64,000 bases of DNA from Flavimobilis massiliensis. Lineage in GTDB: Bacteria; Actinomycetota; Actinomycetes; Actinomycetales; Cellulomonadaceae. The notes under the pieces are model-generated. The model saw only the letters and a program-made list of their open reading frames with translations. It was not told the DNA's origin and ran no database searches. A program made the translations under genes and the position numbers. Shown here one piece after another: positions 37,004 through 45,840 of this stretch (position 1 is its first letter; the number at the start of each line of letters is the position of its first letter). The stretch covers positions 1,674,001 to 1,738,000 of the forward strand of contig NZ_LT964979.1 in NCBI RefSeq assembly GCF_900240335.1, in the 5' to 3' direction.

Positions 37004-38748
37004 CGGGTCTCTCCAAGGTCGGCGGTCGCCGGGCTGTCGTCCGGCGCCGAGTCGTCCACCGCCGGACGGTCGTCCGGCGCAGGGTCACGGGTGTCGAGGA
37101 ACGCGAGCAGAGCGTCGACCTCGGGCTGCAGGCCTGCATCGTCCGTGCGCGCCAAGCCGGCGGCCTCGACCACTGTACGCGCGGGGCCATCACCGTCGGA
37201 ACGGGTGCTCACGCGCAGCCACACGCGGCGGCGCGGCGTGAAGAGCGAGAGCATGAGCCCGCCGATCGCGGTGAACGCGAAGATCGCGATCCACGTGAGC
37301 GCCGGGTCATGACGCAGGTCGAGCGCCACGAACCGCGGGATGTCGTCGAGCGTGAGCGTGCCGAGCCCGTCCGGCAGGTCGACGGTCGTGCCCGGTGCGA
37401 GCATGAGCGTCACCGGCTGGCCGTCGGCCGTGCGCGCCTGCGTCATCTTCTCGGTCTCGAGCTCGTAGACGTTCTGCGGCACGCCGTCGTCGAGCCCGAG
37501 GTCCCCCGTCCACACGGTGAGGACGAGGACGGGGTTGAGGAGGTCGGGGTGGAGCGAGCGCACGCCCTGCGCGGAGAGCTGCGCGGTCGGCAGGAGGTAG
37601 CCGACGAGGCCGATCTGCTCACCCGCCACGACGTCGGGCACCTTGACGACGCCGCGGGACGTGTACACCTGGTCCTCGGGGATGAACGGCACCGTGCCGG
37701 CGAACGTCACGTTGCCGTCGGCGTCCTTCACCGTGAGGCGCGGAGCGTAGCCGTTGCCCTGGAGGTAGACCTTGGCGCCCTCGATCGTCAACGGATGGTT
37801 GACCTTGATGGTCTCCGGCCGCGTCCCGGCGGGGTCCGTCACGGAGACGAACGCCGTGAAGTCCTTCGCGACAGGCATCGCGTCGTCCGTGAACGTCGAC
37901 GTGAAGTCGTCGAGCACCATCGTGAACGGCGGCAGGTTCTCCTCACGGAACCACGGGCCCTCGCTGAACGTGTCGTAGGCGCTCACGGAGTTCGCGAACC
38001 CGCGCCCCTGGACGACGATCGCCTGCCCACGGTACTGGAACGCCTGGCCGAGGCCCACGGCGACAAGCAGTCCGACGAGCGCGAGGTGGAAGATGATGTT
38101 GCCGGTCTCGCGGAGGTAGCCGCGCTCGGCGGCGACGACGTGGACGGGCCCGGGCTCGCCCTCGGGCGCGCGGGCGCCGGCGCTCGTCTCCGTGCCCTGC
38201 TCGACGCGGAAGCGCGGCAGCGGGCCGCGGCCGCGCAGGTGCGCGGCGGCCGCGTCAGCCACCTGCGCGGGGGTGTACGACGCGGCGTAGACGCGCGACC
38301 CCTGCGCGGGGTAGCGGCCCATGCGGCGCGGTGTGCGGGGCGGACGAGCACGCAGCGCGACCCAGTGGACCTTGGCGCGCGGCAGGATGCAGCCGACGAG
38401 CGAGACGAAGAGCAGCAGGTAGATCGCGGAGAACCACACCGAGCCGTAGACGTCGAACATCTGGAGCTTGTCGAGCCACGGCGCGACGCCCGGGTTGTCG
38501 TCGAAGAACTCGACGACCTTCGACGGGTCCTGCGGACGCTGCGGGATCGTCGAGCCGGGCACCGCGGCGACCGCGAGGAGCATGAGGAGCAGGAGCGCGA
38601 CGCGCATGCTCGTGAGCTGGCGCCAGCCCCAGCGGAGCCAGCCGACGACGCCGAGCGCGGGCAGCTCGCCCGACGGGCGGGACGCGGGTGCGGGCGCGCC
38701 GTCCTCGGCGAACGCGTTCTCGATGCCCTCGGGGCGGTAGCCGCTCAC
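37000..38748 (-). CDS. resB: Cytochrome c biogenesis protein ResB
   Basis: Partner of CcsB in System II. 582 residues from GTG 38748 (VSGYRPEGIENAF). Three N-terminal helices with VPGSTIPQRPQDP, WFSAIYLLLFVSLVGCILPRAKVH, a fourth helix near residue 250, a long extracellular beta domain (FSEGPWFREENLPPFTMVLDDF, PLTIEGAKVYLQGNGYAP) and a last helix near 510; a charged tail of about 70 residues follows. Starts inside the ccdA stop (GTGA). Confidence 0.94.
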   Translation of the reverse strand: MSGYRPEGIENAFAEDGAPAPASRPSGELPALGVVGWLRWGWRQLTSMRVALLLLMLLAVAAVPGSTIPQRPQDPSKVVEFFDDNPGVAPWLDKLQMFDVYGSVWFSAIYLLLFVSLVGCILPRAKVHWVALRARPPRTPRRMGRYPAQGSRVYAASYTPAQVADAAAAHLRGRGPLPRFRVEQGTETSAGARAPEGEPGPVHVVAAERGYLRETGNIIFHLALVGLLVAVGLGQAFQYRGQAIVVQGRGFANSVSAYDTFSEGPWFREENLPPFTMVLDDFTSTFTDDAMPVAKDFTAFVSVTDPAGTRPETIKVNHPLTIEGAKVYLQGNGYAPRLTVKDADGNVTFAGTVPFIPEDQVYTSRGVVKVPDVVAGEQIGLVGYLLPTAQLSAQGVRSLHPDLLNPVLVLTVWTGDLGLDDGVPQNVYELETEKMTQARTADGQPVTLMLAPGTTVDLPDGLGTLTLDDIPRFVALDLRHDPALTWIAIFAFTAIGGLMLSLFTPRRRVWLRVSTRSDGDGPARTVVEAAGLARTDDAGLQPEVDALLAFLDTRDPAPDDRPAVDDSAPDDSPATADLGETR

Positions 38749-39566
38749 AGGACCGTCTCGAATCCGCCGATGAGTCCCGCGAGGGACTGCGTCCAGCTCG
38801 CCCAGAGGCCCGTGACGAGCGCGAGGCCGATGAGCACGAGCATGATCCCGCCCGCGCGGGAGATGCCGACGCGGTGCGCGCGCATGAGGTCCACCATCTT
38901 CGTCGAGGAGTCGAGGCCGAGGGCGATGCCGCAGAACGGCAGGCCGAGGCCGAGGCAGTAGGCGACCGCAAGGATCGCGCCGCGCGCCGCGGTGCCCTGC
39001 TCGAGGGACAGCGCCGAGATCGCGACGAGCGTCGGCCCCATGCACGGCGTCCAGCCGAGGCCGAAGACGATGCCGAGCAGGGGTGCTCCGCCGAGGCCGG
39101 CGGTCGGGACGACGGGCAGGCGCACGGTGCGTTGCAGGGGTGCAAAGGCGCCGAGGAACGCGAGGCCCATGAGGATGACGACGATGCCGAGCCAGCGCGT
39201 GATCGTCTGCTGGTGCTGCGCGAGCTGCGCACCGACCGTGCCGAAGAGCGCGCCGTACGCGACGAAGACGACGGTGAAGCCGAGGACGAAGAGCGCGACG
39301 CCGAGCAGGAGGCGGCCGCGGCGCGGGGCTGCGACGGCGGTCGTCGTCCCGCCGTCACCGGCCGGTGCGGGGCGCGTCGGGCCCTGCCCCGCCATGCCCC
39401 CGAGGAACCCGAGGTACCCCGGCAGGAGCGGCAGCACGCACGGCGACGCGAACGACACGAGGCCCGCGAGCAGCGCGACCGGCAGCGCAAGCAGGAGCGA
39501 GCCCGAGAAGACCGTCTCGCCCGCGGAGGCGAGGACGGTCATCGGGACGTCCGCGGGCACGTTCAC
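38745..39566 (-). CDS. ccdA: Cytochrome c biogenesis protein CcdA (DsbD-like thiol transporter)
   Basis: Moves reducing power across the membrane to keep apocytochrome thiols reduced. 273 residues from GTG 39566, six transmembrane helices. The two redox cysteines are in FASPCVLPLLPGYLGFLGG and GLGWTPCMGPTLVAISAL. Overlaps tlpA and resB by 4 bp each (GTGA), so the whole operon is translationally coupled. Confidence 0.95.
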   Translation of the reverse strand: MNVPADVPMTVLASAGETVFSGSLLLALPVALLAGLVSFASPCVLPLLPGYLGFLGGMAGQGPTRPAPAGDGGTTTAVAAPRRGRLLLGVALFVLGFTVVFVAYGALFGTVGAQLAQHQQTITRWLGIVVILMGLAFLGAFAPLQRTVRLPVVPTAGLGGAPLLGIVFGLGWTPCMGPTLVAISALSLEQGTAARGAILAVAYCLGLGLPFCGIALGLDSSTKMVDLMRAHRVGISRAGGIMLVLIGLALVTGLWASWTQSLAGLIGGFETVL

Positions 39567-40150
39567 GCCTGCTCGGCGAGGACGTCGTCGATCATCGCGT
39601 CGAGCGTCGACCGCTCGAGCAGGCCGAGGATGCGGGCCGCGACGCGGCCCTGCCGGTCGAGGACGAGCGTCGTGGGGGTCGCGGCGATCGGCGCGACGCC
39701 CTGGAGGGCGGCCGTCGCGGCGCCCGTGCGGTCGTCGATCGACGGGTACGGGATCTCGAAGTTCTTCTCGAAGGCCTGGGCGGCACCCGCGTCGTCGGTG
39801 CGGTTGAGGCCGAGGAGGTGGACGCCCTCGTCGGCGCGCTCGGCGGCGATCGCCGCGAGGTCGGGGGCCTCGACGCGGCACGGCGGGCAGGCCGCGAACC
39901 ACGTGTTGACGACGACGACGTCGCCGAGCCACGCGCTCGTGTCGACGGGGTCGCCCGCATAGTCGGTGCCGGTGAGCGTCACGGGCTCACCGCGCTCGGC
40001 GACCGCCCACTGGCGGGTCGACCCGTCGCCCGACACGTAGCCGGGGTTGGCGACCTGGCCCGTCGAGTCGCCGCCCGGCGTGCAGCCGGCGAGCGCGAGC
40101 GCCGTGGCCGCGAGCGCGGCCACGGCGAGGAGGCGGTGACGCATGCTCAC
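39563..40150 (-). CDS. TlpA/ResA-like thioredoxin lipoprotein
   Basis: Extracytoplasmic thiol reductase that receives electrons from CcdA. 195 residues from GTG 40150 (or ATG 40144). Lipoprotein signal LAATALALAGC, then a thioredoxin fold with the active-site WFAACPPCRVEAPDL (CPPC) and the cis-Pro region ATPTTLVLDRQG. ResA of Bacillus has the CEPC variant of this site. The GTG start overlaps the upstream phosphatase stop by 4 bp, as in the rest of this operon. Confidence 0.92.
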   Translation of the reverse strand: MSMRHRLLAVAALAATALALAGCTPGGDSTGQVANPGYVSGDGSTRQWAVAERGEPVTLTGTDYAGDPVDTSAWLGDVVVVNTWFAACPPCRVEAPDLAAIAAERADEGVHLLGLNRTDDAGAAQAFEKNFEIPYPSIDDRTGAATAALQGVAPIAATPTTLVLDRQGRVAARILGLLERSTLDAMIDDVLAEQA

Positions 40151-40827
40151 GCGCCCGCCACCTTGTTGGCGCCCGGGAGCAGGTCGGCGGCGGGCTCGGT
40201 GTAGCTGAGGCCGACGTAGCGGTCGCCGTCGAAGCGCAGCGAGGTCACGGACGCGAGCGAGCACTCACGCTTGCGCGGGTCGTGGAGGTAGCGACGGCCC
40301 TCGAAGGAGGAGCGTGTGATCCACACGGGCAGCTGGTGGGAGACGAGGACGACCTCGTGGCCCTCGGCGAGGCGGCGGGCGTCGTCGATCGCGGCGCGCA
40401 TGCGCGCGACCTGGTCCTTGTAGGCCTCACCCCATGACGGGCGCCAGGGGTTCCACAGCTTGGGCCAGTGCTGGGGGTGGCGCAGGGAGCCGTCGCCGAC
40501 ACCGAAGGTCATGCCCTCGAAGTAGTTGCCGGCCTCGATGAGGCGCTCGTCGGTGCCGAGCTCGAGCCCGAAGGCTTCCGCGATGGGGGTCGCGGTCTCC
40601 TGCGCGCGCTGGAGCGGGGACGCGATGACGTGCGTGATGTCGTGCCGGACGGGCTCGACGTCGTCGGGGGTCGTCGGGACGCGCTCGCCTGCGAAGTGGG
40701 CGGCAACCGTGCGGGCCATTGCGTGGCCGCGCTCGGAGAGGTGGTAGCCGGGCAGGCGTCCGTAGAGGATGCCCTCGGGGTTGTGGACCTCACCGTGGCG
40801 CATGAGGTGGACCGTCGTCAGTGCCAT
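40147..40827 (-). CDS. Histidine phosphatase (phosphoglycerate mutase-like) family protein
   Basis: 226 residues. RHG motif at LMRHGEVHNPEGILYG (His10), second catalytic His in VVLVSHQLPVW, and ASPLQRAQETA. Substrate cannot be told from sequence. Genes of this type stand directly before tlpA-ccdA-resB-ccsB in many actinobacteria, often annotated as phosphoglycerate mutase. First gene of the cytochrome c maturation operon; GGAGA precedes ATG 40827. Confidence 0.88.
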   Translation of the reverse strand: MALTTVHLMRHGEVHNPEGILYGRLPGYHLSERGHAMARTVAAHFAGERVPTTPDDVEPVRHDITHVIASPLQRAQETATPIAEAFGLELGTDERLIEAGNYFEGMTFGVGDGSLRHPQHWPKLWNPWRPSWGEAYKDQVARMRAAIDDARRLAEGHEVVLVSHQLPVWITRSSFEGRRYLHDPRKRECSLASVTSLRFDGDRYVGLSYTEPAADLLPGANKVAGA

Positions 40828-40972
40828 GTCTCCATGTTTCCAGAGTTCGTGGGACCTCGGTCCCGGTCGGGGTGTGACGTGGGCCGCGTCCGGGTTCTCT
40901 CGGGTTGAACGTCCGGGGCACGCGGTGGTTCCCGGCGGAGCGGGGGCGCGACCGCAGGGAGGTGCGGAGGTG

Positions 40973-41431
40973 TCAGCGTGTGGCTGCGGCGACGCGTCGC
41001 ATGACGTCGGTGAGCACGGCGGCCTCGGCGGGGCTGAGGAGGTCGACGAGGTGGTGCCGGACTGCTGCGACGTGGCTGGGCGCTGCGGCGACGAGGGCGG
41101 CGCGGCCGGCGTCGGTGAGCTCGGCGTTGACGCCGCGGCCGTCGGCCTGGCATGCGGCGCGGCGGACGAGCCCGCGGCTCTCGAGCCGTCGGACCGTGTG
41201 GGTCGTGCGGCTGCGGGAGTGGGCGAGGGAGTCGGCGAGCTCGGACATGCGGAGGGTTCCGTCGGCGGTCTCGTCGAGCCGGACGAGGACGGCGTACTCG
41301 CCGGGGGTGAGGCCGTGCTCGGTCTCGAGCTGGCGGCTCAGTGCCTCGGCGAGGCGTGTGGAGCCCTCGAGGTAGGCGCGCCACGTGGCCTGCTCGGTGT
41401 CGTCGAGCCAGCGTGCGGGTGCCTCGGGCAT
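40973..41431 (-). CDS. MarR-family transcriptional regulator
   Basis: 152 residues from ATG 41431 (MPEAPARWLDDTEQ), chosen for the GGAGG 7 nt upstream rather than an earlier in-frame start. Winged helix: LTPGEYAVLVRLDETADGTLRMSELADSLAHSRSRTTHTVRRLESRGLVRR is the MarR core, followed by the wing QADGRGVNAELTDAG. Divergent from yceI, which it probably controls; a TTGAA-rich stretch (41504-41520) with the small palindrome TGAAGATTCA lies between them. Confidence 0.9.
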   Translation of the reverse strand: MPEAPARWLDDTEQATWRAYLEGSTRLAEALSRQLETEHGLTPGEYAVLVRLDETADGTLRMSELADSLAHSRSRTTHTVRRLESRGLVRRAACQADGRGVNAELTDAGRAALVAAAPSHVAAVRHHLVDLLSPAEAAVLTDVMRRVAAATR

Positions 41432-41569
41432 GAAGCCTCCGTGTCGGGTTCCGGACAATTCCGCTACCAGTCTTGCGGACACGCGCCATGCGGGCTAATC
41501 TGATTGAAGATTCACTTGAAGCAACAACCGATGCAGGTGGATCGACCGCGCATCCACGAGGAGGACCCC

Positions 41570-42118
41570 ATGACCGCGCTGCCCACGAACCTCACCCCCG
41601 GCACCTACGTCGCCGACCCCACCCACACCCAGGCTAGCTTCACCGTCCGCCACGCTGGCATCTCCAAGGTCCGCGGCACCGTCCCCGTCACCGAGGCCAC
41701 GATCGTCGTCGGCGACGACGTCGAGTCGTCCTCGGTCACCGCGACGCTCGACGCGACCGCGATCTCGACGGGCGACGCCGGCCGCGACGGCCACCTCCAG
41801 TCCGCCGACTTCTTCTCGACCGACGTCAACCCGACGTGGACGTTCTCCTCGACGTCCGTCACCGCTGACGGCGACGACTTCAAGGTCGTCGGCGACCTCA
41901 CCATCGCCGGTGTCACCAAGCCCGTGACGCTCAACCTCGAGTACACCGGCTCCGCGACCGACCCGTTCGGCAACCCGCGCGCCGCGTTCGAGGCCTCGAC
42001 GACGATCTCCCGCAAGGAGTGGGGCATCACGTGGAACGCCGCGCTCGAGGCCGGCGGCGTCCTCGTCTCCGACAAGGTCGCCATCGCGCTCGACGTCTCG
42101 GCCATCAAGCAGGCCTGA
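41570..42118 (+). CDS. YceI family protein
   Basis: 182 residues, beta-barrel (lipocalin-like) fold that binds polyisoprenoids in characterised members. Segments GTYVADPTHTQASFTVRHAGISKVRG, LQSADFFSTDVNPTWTF and GDLTIAGVTKPVTLNLEY are diagnostic. No signal peptide from ATG 41570 (GAGGAGG upstream), so cytoplasmic. The binding of polyisoprenoids would fit a menaquinone-rich cell, but this link is only a guess. Confidence 0.92.
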   Translation: MTALPTNLTPGTYVADPTHTQASFTVRHAGISKVRGTVPVTEATIVVGDDVESSSVTATLDATAISTGDAGRDGHLQSADFFSTDVNPTWTFSSTSVTADGDDFKVVGDLTIAGVTKPVTLNLEYTGSATDPFGNPRAAFEASTTISRKEWGITWNAALEAGGVLVSDKVAIALDVSAIKQA

Positions 42119-42146
42119 CGCCCCGCAGCACCCAGGCAGTACCAGC

Positions 42147-42179
42147 GCAGCCCCCGCACCGTCCACGTGCGGGGGCTGC
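42147..42179 (+). terminator. Rho-independent terminator after yceI
   Basis: 13-bp perfect stem (GCAGCCCCCGCAC and complement) with a 7-nt loop, followed by AGTATTTCTC, one of the few hairpins here with a T-rich tail. Confidence 0.8.
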
Positions 42180-42405
42180 AGTATTTCTCCCGGACCTCCC
42201 CTGCGGTCGCGGGCCAACGGACGTTCCCGCAGGTCATCCCTACCGCGCAACCGCTCCGATTGCGGACTCCCGAGAGCTGACGCACGCTCGTGGCGGGACC
42301 GGGCGCCCGACGTCGTGCGCCGGGGCGCCTCGGCGTGGCTGCGCCGTCGCACCCGCGCGCACGCCACGTGCGTCCGCGTCGGCCCGCCGACCACCGGAGG
42401 ACCGC

Positions 42406-45400
42406 ATGACCTCACGTGCCTCACGGCGCCCAGGCGCCTGGCTCGTCACCACCGTTACCGCAGCGCTCGCCGTCGGCACCGTCGGTGCCACCACGACCGC
42501 CGCCGCGGCCGACGATCCCGGGGGCACCGCGTCCCCCGCACCCACCGCCGCACCACGCACGCTCGGCAAGGACGCGAAGATCCTCGGCGGGCTCGGCACC
42601 CTCACGGGGACCCGCTCGGTGTTCGTCCAGCTCGCAGGCGACGGCGCTGCCGACTCCGCCGCGGCCGCGACGGGCACGACCGCGAAGCGCAAGGCCGTCA
42701 AGGACCGCCGTGCCGCCGTCGGCCGCACCGCCGACTCCGTGCTCGCCGAGGCCCGCCGCACCGACAAGCGCGCGACCGCCCTCTACGAGGTCGCCAACGC
42801 CGTCCCCGGCGTCGCGATCCGCGCCGACGTCGACACGCTCGTCCAACTCGCCGACCGCACGGACGTCGTCGCGATCATGCCGATCATCCCCAAGAAGCCC
42901 ACGAACGCCGGCGCCACGGCCCTCACGCGCGCGCTGCAGACCTGGCAGGACCTCGGCGAGACCGGCAAGGGCGTGACGATCGGCGTCATCGACACCGGCA
43001 TCGACTACACGCATGCCGGGTTCGGCGGCACCGGCACGGTCGCCGCCTACGAGGCCGCCCTCGCGGCTTCCTCCGGACCGTGGACAGCGACCGCCAAGGT
43101 CGTCGGCGGTTACGACTTCGTTGGCGACAACTACAACGCCGACCCCGACGCCGACGACTACCAGCCCGTCCCCCACCCCGATCCCAACCCGCTCGACTGC
43201 CAGGGACACGGCTCGCACGTCGCCGGCACCGCCGCCGGCCAGGGCGTCCTCGCCGACGGCACGACGTTCACGGGCGACTACTCCTCGCTCACCGAGGCCG
43301 GGCTCCTCGACATGACCGTCGGCCCCGGCGTCGCCCCGGACGCGAGCCTCTACGCGCTCAAGGTCTTCGGGTGCACCGGCTCGACGAACGAGGTCATCGC
43401 CGCGCTCGACCACGCGCTCGACCCCAACGGCGACGGCGACCTCTCCGACCGCCTCGACGTCGTCAACCTCTCCCTCGGCTCCGACTACGGCGTCGCCGAC
43501 GACCCCGAGAACCTCGTCATCGACAAGCTCGCCAAACACGGCGTCATGCCCGTCCTCTCCGCCGGCAACAACGGAGACCTCACCGACACGGGCGGCTCGC
43601 CCGGCAACGCCGTGCGCGGCCTCGCCGTCGCAAGCTCCGTCGACCCGTTCCAGCTCCGCGACGGCCTCAAGGTCGACGCCCCCGCGAACGTCGCCGGCAT
43701 CGCGTCCGGACAGTTCTCCGTCGCGTACGACTGGGCGACGAAGCCGCCCGTGAGCGGCGACGTCGTGATCCTCGGCGGCGCCAACGCCGACGGCTGCGCA
43801 CCTCTGAGCGCCGCCGACGCCGCGAAGGTCGCCGGCAAGGTCGCCTGGCTCTCGTGGGACGACAACGACGCCACCCGGCGCTGCGGCTCGGCCGGGCGTG
43901 CGAACAACGTCACCGCCGCGGGTGCGATCGGCTCGATCTTCACGTCGAGCCTCGACGTCTTCAGCGCCGGGATCTCCGGCAACGCGGCCATCCCGATCAT
44001 CCAGCTGCCCGCCGCCCAGACGACCCGGCTCCAGCCGGCCGCCGAGGCAGGCACGCTGCGCGTGACGTTCGACGGCTCCCTCGCCGGCACCATCAAGGAC
44101 GTCACCCCGTCGATCGCCGACACCATCAGCTCGTTCACGTCGCGCGGCGTCCACGGCTCGTTCGGCGTCGTCAAGCCGGACGTCACCGCGCCGGGGGACA
44201 CGATCACGTCCGTCGGCGTGGGCACGGGCTCCGGCTCGCTCACCATCAACGGCACGTCGATGGCCGCGCCGCACGTCGCGGGCATCGCCGCGCTCGTCCG
44301 GGCCACGCACCCGTCGTGGGACGTCGAGCGCATCAAGGCCGCGATCATGAACACCGCGACGCACGACCTGCGCACCGCCGACGGCACGATCTACGGCCCC
44401 GCCCGCGTCGGCGCCGGCCGCGTCGACGCGCTCTCGGCCGTGACGACGGACCTCGTCGCGTACGCGTCCGCAGGCTCAGGCGCGGTCTCCGCGTCGTTCG
44501 GCGTCGTCGCCGCCCCCGTGACGAAGCGCACCGTCACCGAGCGTCGCACCGTGACGGTCCGCAACACGGGCCGCACGACGAAGGACGTCCGCGTCACCTA
44601 CGAGGCCGCGACGACCCAGCCGGGCGTCACGTACACCGCCTCCCCGTCCCGCGTGCGGGTGCGGGCGGGCGGCACCGCGAAGGTCACGGTGACGATGACG
44701 GTGCGGCCCTCGCAGCTGCGCCGCACGATCGACCCGACGATGGACACCACGCAGGTCAACCCCTACACGGGCGGCACCGAGGCACGACAGTTCGTCGCCG
44801 ACGCGTCGGGCAGGCTCGTGCTCACCGCGCAGGGCGACGAGCTCCGCGTGCCCGTCTACGGCGCGGCCAAGCCGACGTCGCGGACGACCGCGTCGGTGCA
44901 GACGTCGAAGAAGTCGGACCCGGCGATCCGCCTGCGCGGCACCGGCGTCGACCAGGGCTCCGGCTCGAGCGCGTTCACGTCGCTCGCGTCGGTCCTCACC
45001 CTCGGCGAGACGTCCGGCAGGCTCCCCCGCTGCTCCGCGACGGTGGCGACCGGCTGCGTGTCGATCGCCTCCGAGCGGGCCGGGGATCTCAGGTACGTCG
45101 GTGCCGGGTCCGTCGCCGGACCGGGCGGCTACGCCGACGGCCTCCTGTGGTTCGGGCTCGCGACGTGGGGCGACTGGGCGACGATCGGCAACACGACCAT
45201 CCCCTACGTCGACTTCGACGTCGACGGCGACGGCCGCGCGGACTACGAGGTGTTCGTGCAGAACGCCCCGGGCACCGACCTCCTCGAGGCCCTGCTCGTC
45301 GACCTCCGGACCAGCGCACCGGTGTCGGTCATCCCCGCGAACTTCGCCGAGGGTGACACCGACACCAACGTGTTCGACTCGAACGTCCTGCTCATCCCGG

Positions 45401-45780
45401 TGGACCCGGCAGCGATCGGGATGCCCGTCGGCGCGACGTCGTTCCCGATCACCTACCAGCTCGGCATGTTCTCCGGCTACACGGGCGACGACATCGACAC
45501 GACCGGCGCGATCCGGTACGACGTCGCCGACCCCGACGTCGTCGTCGACTCGCCGCTCTACGTCGACGCACCCGGCACCATCGGGTACACGCTCGGCTCG
45601 GGTGCGACGAAGGGCACGAAGGCGCTCATCGTGCACCTCCACGGGGCCGAGCGCGCACGCGCCGAGGTCCTCTCGCTCCCCAAGGCGTCGTCGCCGACGA
45701 AGCCTCCGAAGGGCAAGAAGCACCACAAGGAGCGTGAGCACCTCACGCGCTCGAAGGGTCACCACGCGTTCACCGACTGA
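42406..45780 (+). CDS. Secreted S8 subtilisin-like serine protease
   Basis: 1124 residues from ATG 42406 (GGAGG upstream). Signal peptide to about residue 35 (TTTAAAADD), inhibitor-I9-like propeptide to about 160, subtilase domain with Asp196 (VIDTGIDYTH), His268 (CQGHGSHVAGT) and Ser618 (NGTSMAAPHVAG), and a PA-like insertion at about 425-560. The C-terminal 450 residues hold a fibronectin-like section and a VDFDVDGDGRADYEVFVQN-type segment; the tail is Lys/His-rich. No transmembrane anchor or LPXTG seen, so probably released. Other proteins of the class degrade external protein for nutrition. Confidence 0.93.
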   Translation: MTSRASRRPGAWLVTTVTAALAVGTVGATTTAAAADDPGGTASPAPTAAPRTLGKDAKILGGLGTLTGTRSVFVQLAGDGAADSAAAATGTTAKRKAVKDRRAAVGRTADSVLAEARRTDKRATALYEVANAVPGVAIRADVDTLVQLADRTDVVAIMPIIPKKPTNAGATALTRALQTWQDLGETGKGVTIGVIDTGIDYTHAGFGGTGTVAAYEAALAASSGPWTATAKVVGGYDFVGDNYNADPDADDYQPVPHPDPNPLDCQGHGSHVAGTAAGQGVLADGTTFTGDYSSLTEAGLLDMTVGPGVAPDASLYALKVFGCTGSTNEVIAALDHALDPNGDGDLSDRLDVVNLSLGSDYGVADDPENLVIDKLAKHGVMPVLSAGNNGDLTDTGGSPGNAVRGLAVASSVDPFQLRDGLKVDAPANVAGIASGQFSVAYDWATKPPVSGDVVILGGANADGCAPLSAADAAKVAGKVAWLSWDDNDATRRCGSAGRANNVTAAGAIGSIFTSSLDVFSAGISGNAAIPIIQLPAAQTTRLQPAAEAGTLRVTFDGSLAGTIKDVTPSIADTISSFTSRGVHGSFGVVKPDVTAPGDTITSVGVGTGSGSLTINGTSMAAPHVAGIAALVRATHPSWDVERIKAAIMNTATHDLRTADGTIYGPARVGAGRVDALSAVTTDLVAYASAGSGAVSASFGVVAAPVTKRTVTERRTVTVRNTGRTTKDVRVTYEAATTQPGVTYTASPSRVRVRAGGTAKVTVTMTVRPSQLRRTIDPTMDTTQVNPYTGGTEARQFVADASGRLVLTAQGDELRVPVYGAAKPTSRTTASVQTSKKSDPAIRLRGTGVDQGSGSSAFTSLASVLTLGETSGRLPRCSATVATGCVSIASERAGDLRYVGAGSVAGPGGYADGLLWFGLATWGDWATIGNTTIPYVDFDVDGDGRADYEVFVQNAPGTDLLEALLVDLRTSAPVSVIPANFAEGDTDTNVFDSNVLLIPVDPAAIGMPVGATSFPITYQLGMFSGYTGDDIDTTGAIRYDVADPDVVVDSPLYVDAPGTIGYTLGSGATKGTKALIVHLHGAERARAEVLSLPKASSPTKPPKGKKHHKEREHLTRSKGHHAFTD

Positions 45781-45792
45781 CCCTGCACGCCG

Positions 45793-45829
45793 CGGCGGCC
45801 CCGCACCCCTCGTGGGTGCGGGGCCGCCG
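45793..45829. terminator. Terminator between convergent protease and trpEG genes
   Basis: 16-bp perfect stem CGGCGGCCCCGCACCC with complement, 5-nt loop; no T-tract. Serves both directions. Confidence 0.7.
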
Positions 45830-45840
45830 TGGCGCCCGGG

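Noticed and set aside
40828..40972. Gene between the histidine phosphatase and MarR
   Set aside because: The 145-bp gap has no frame with start signal and conserved-looking sequence.
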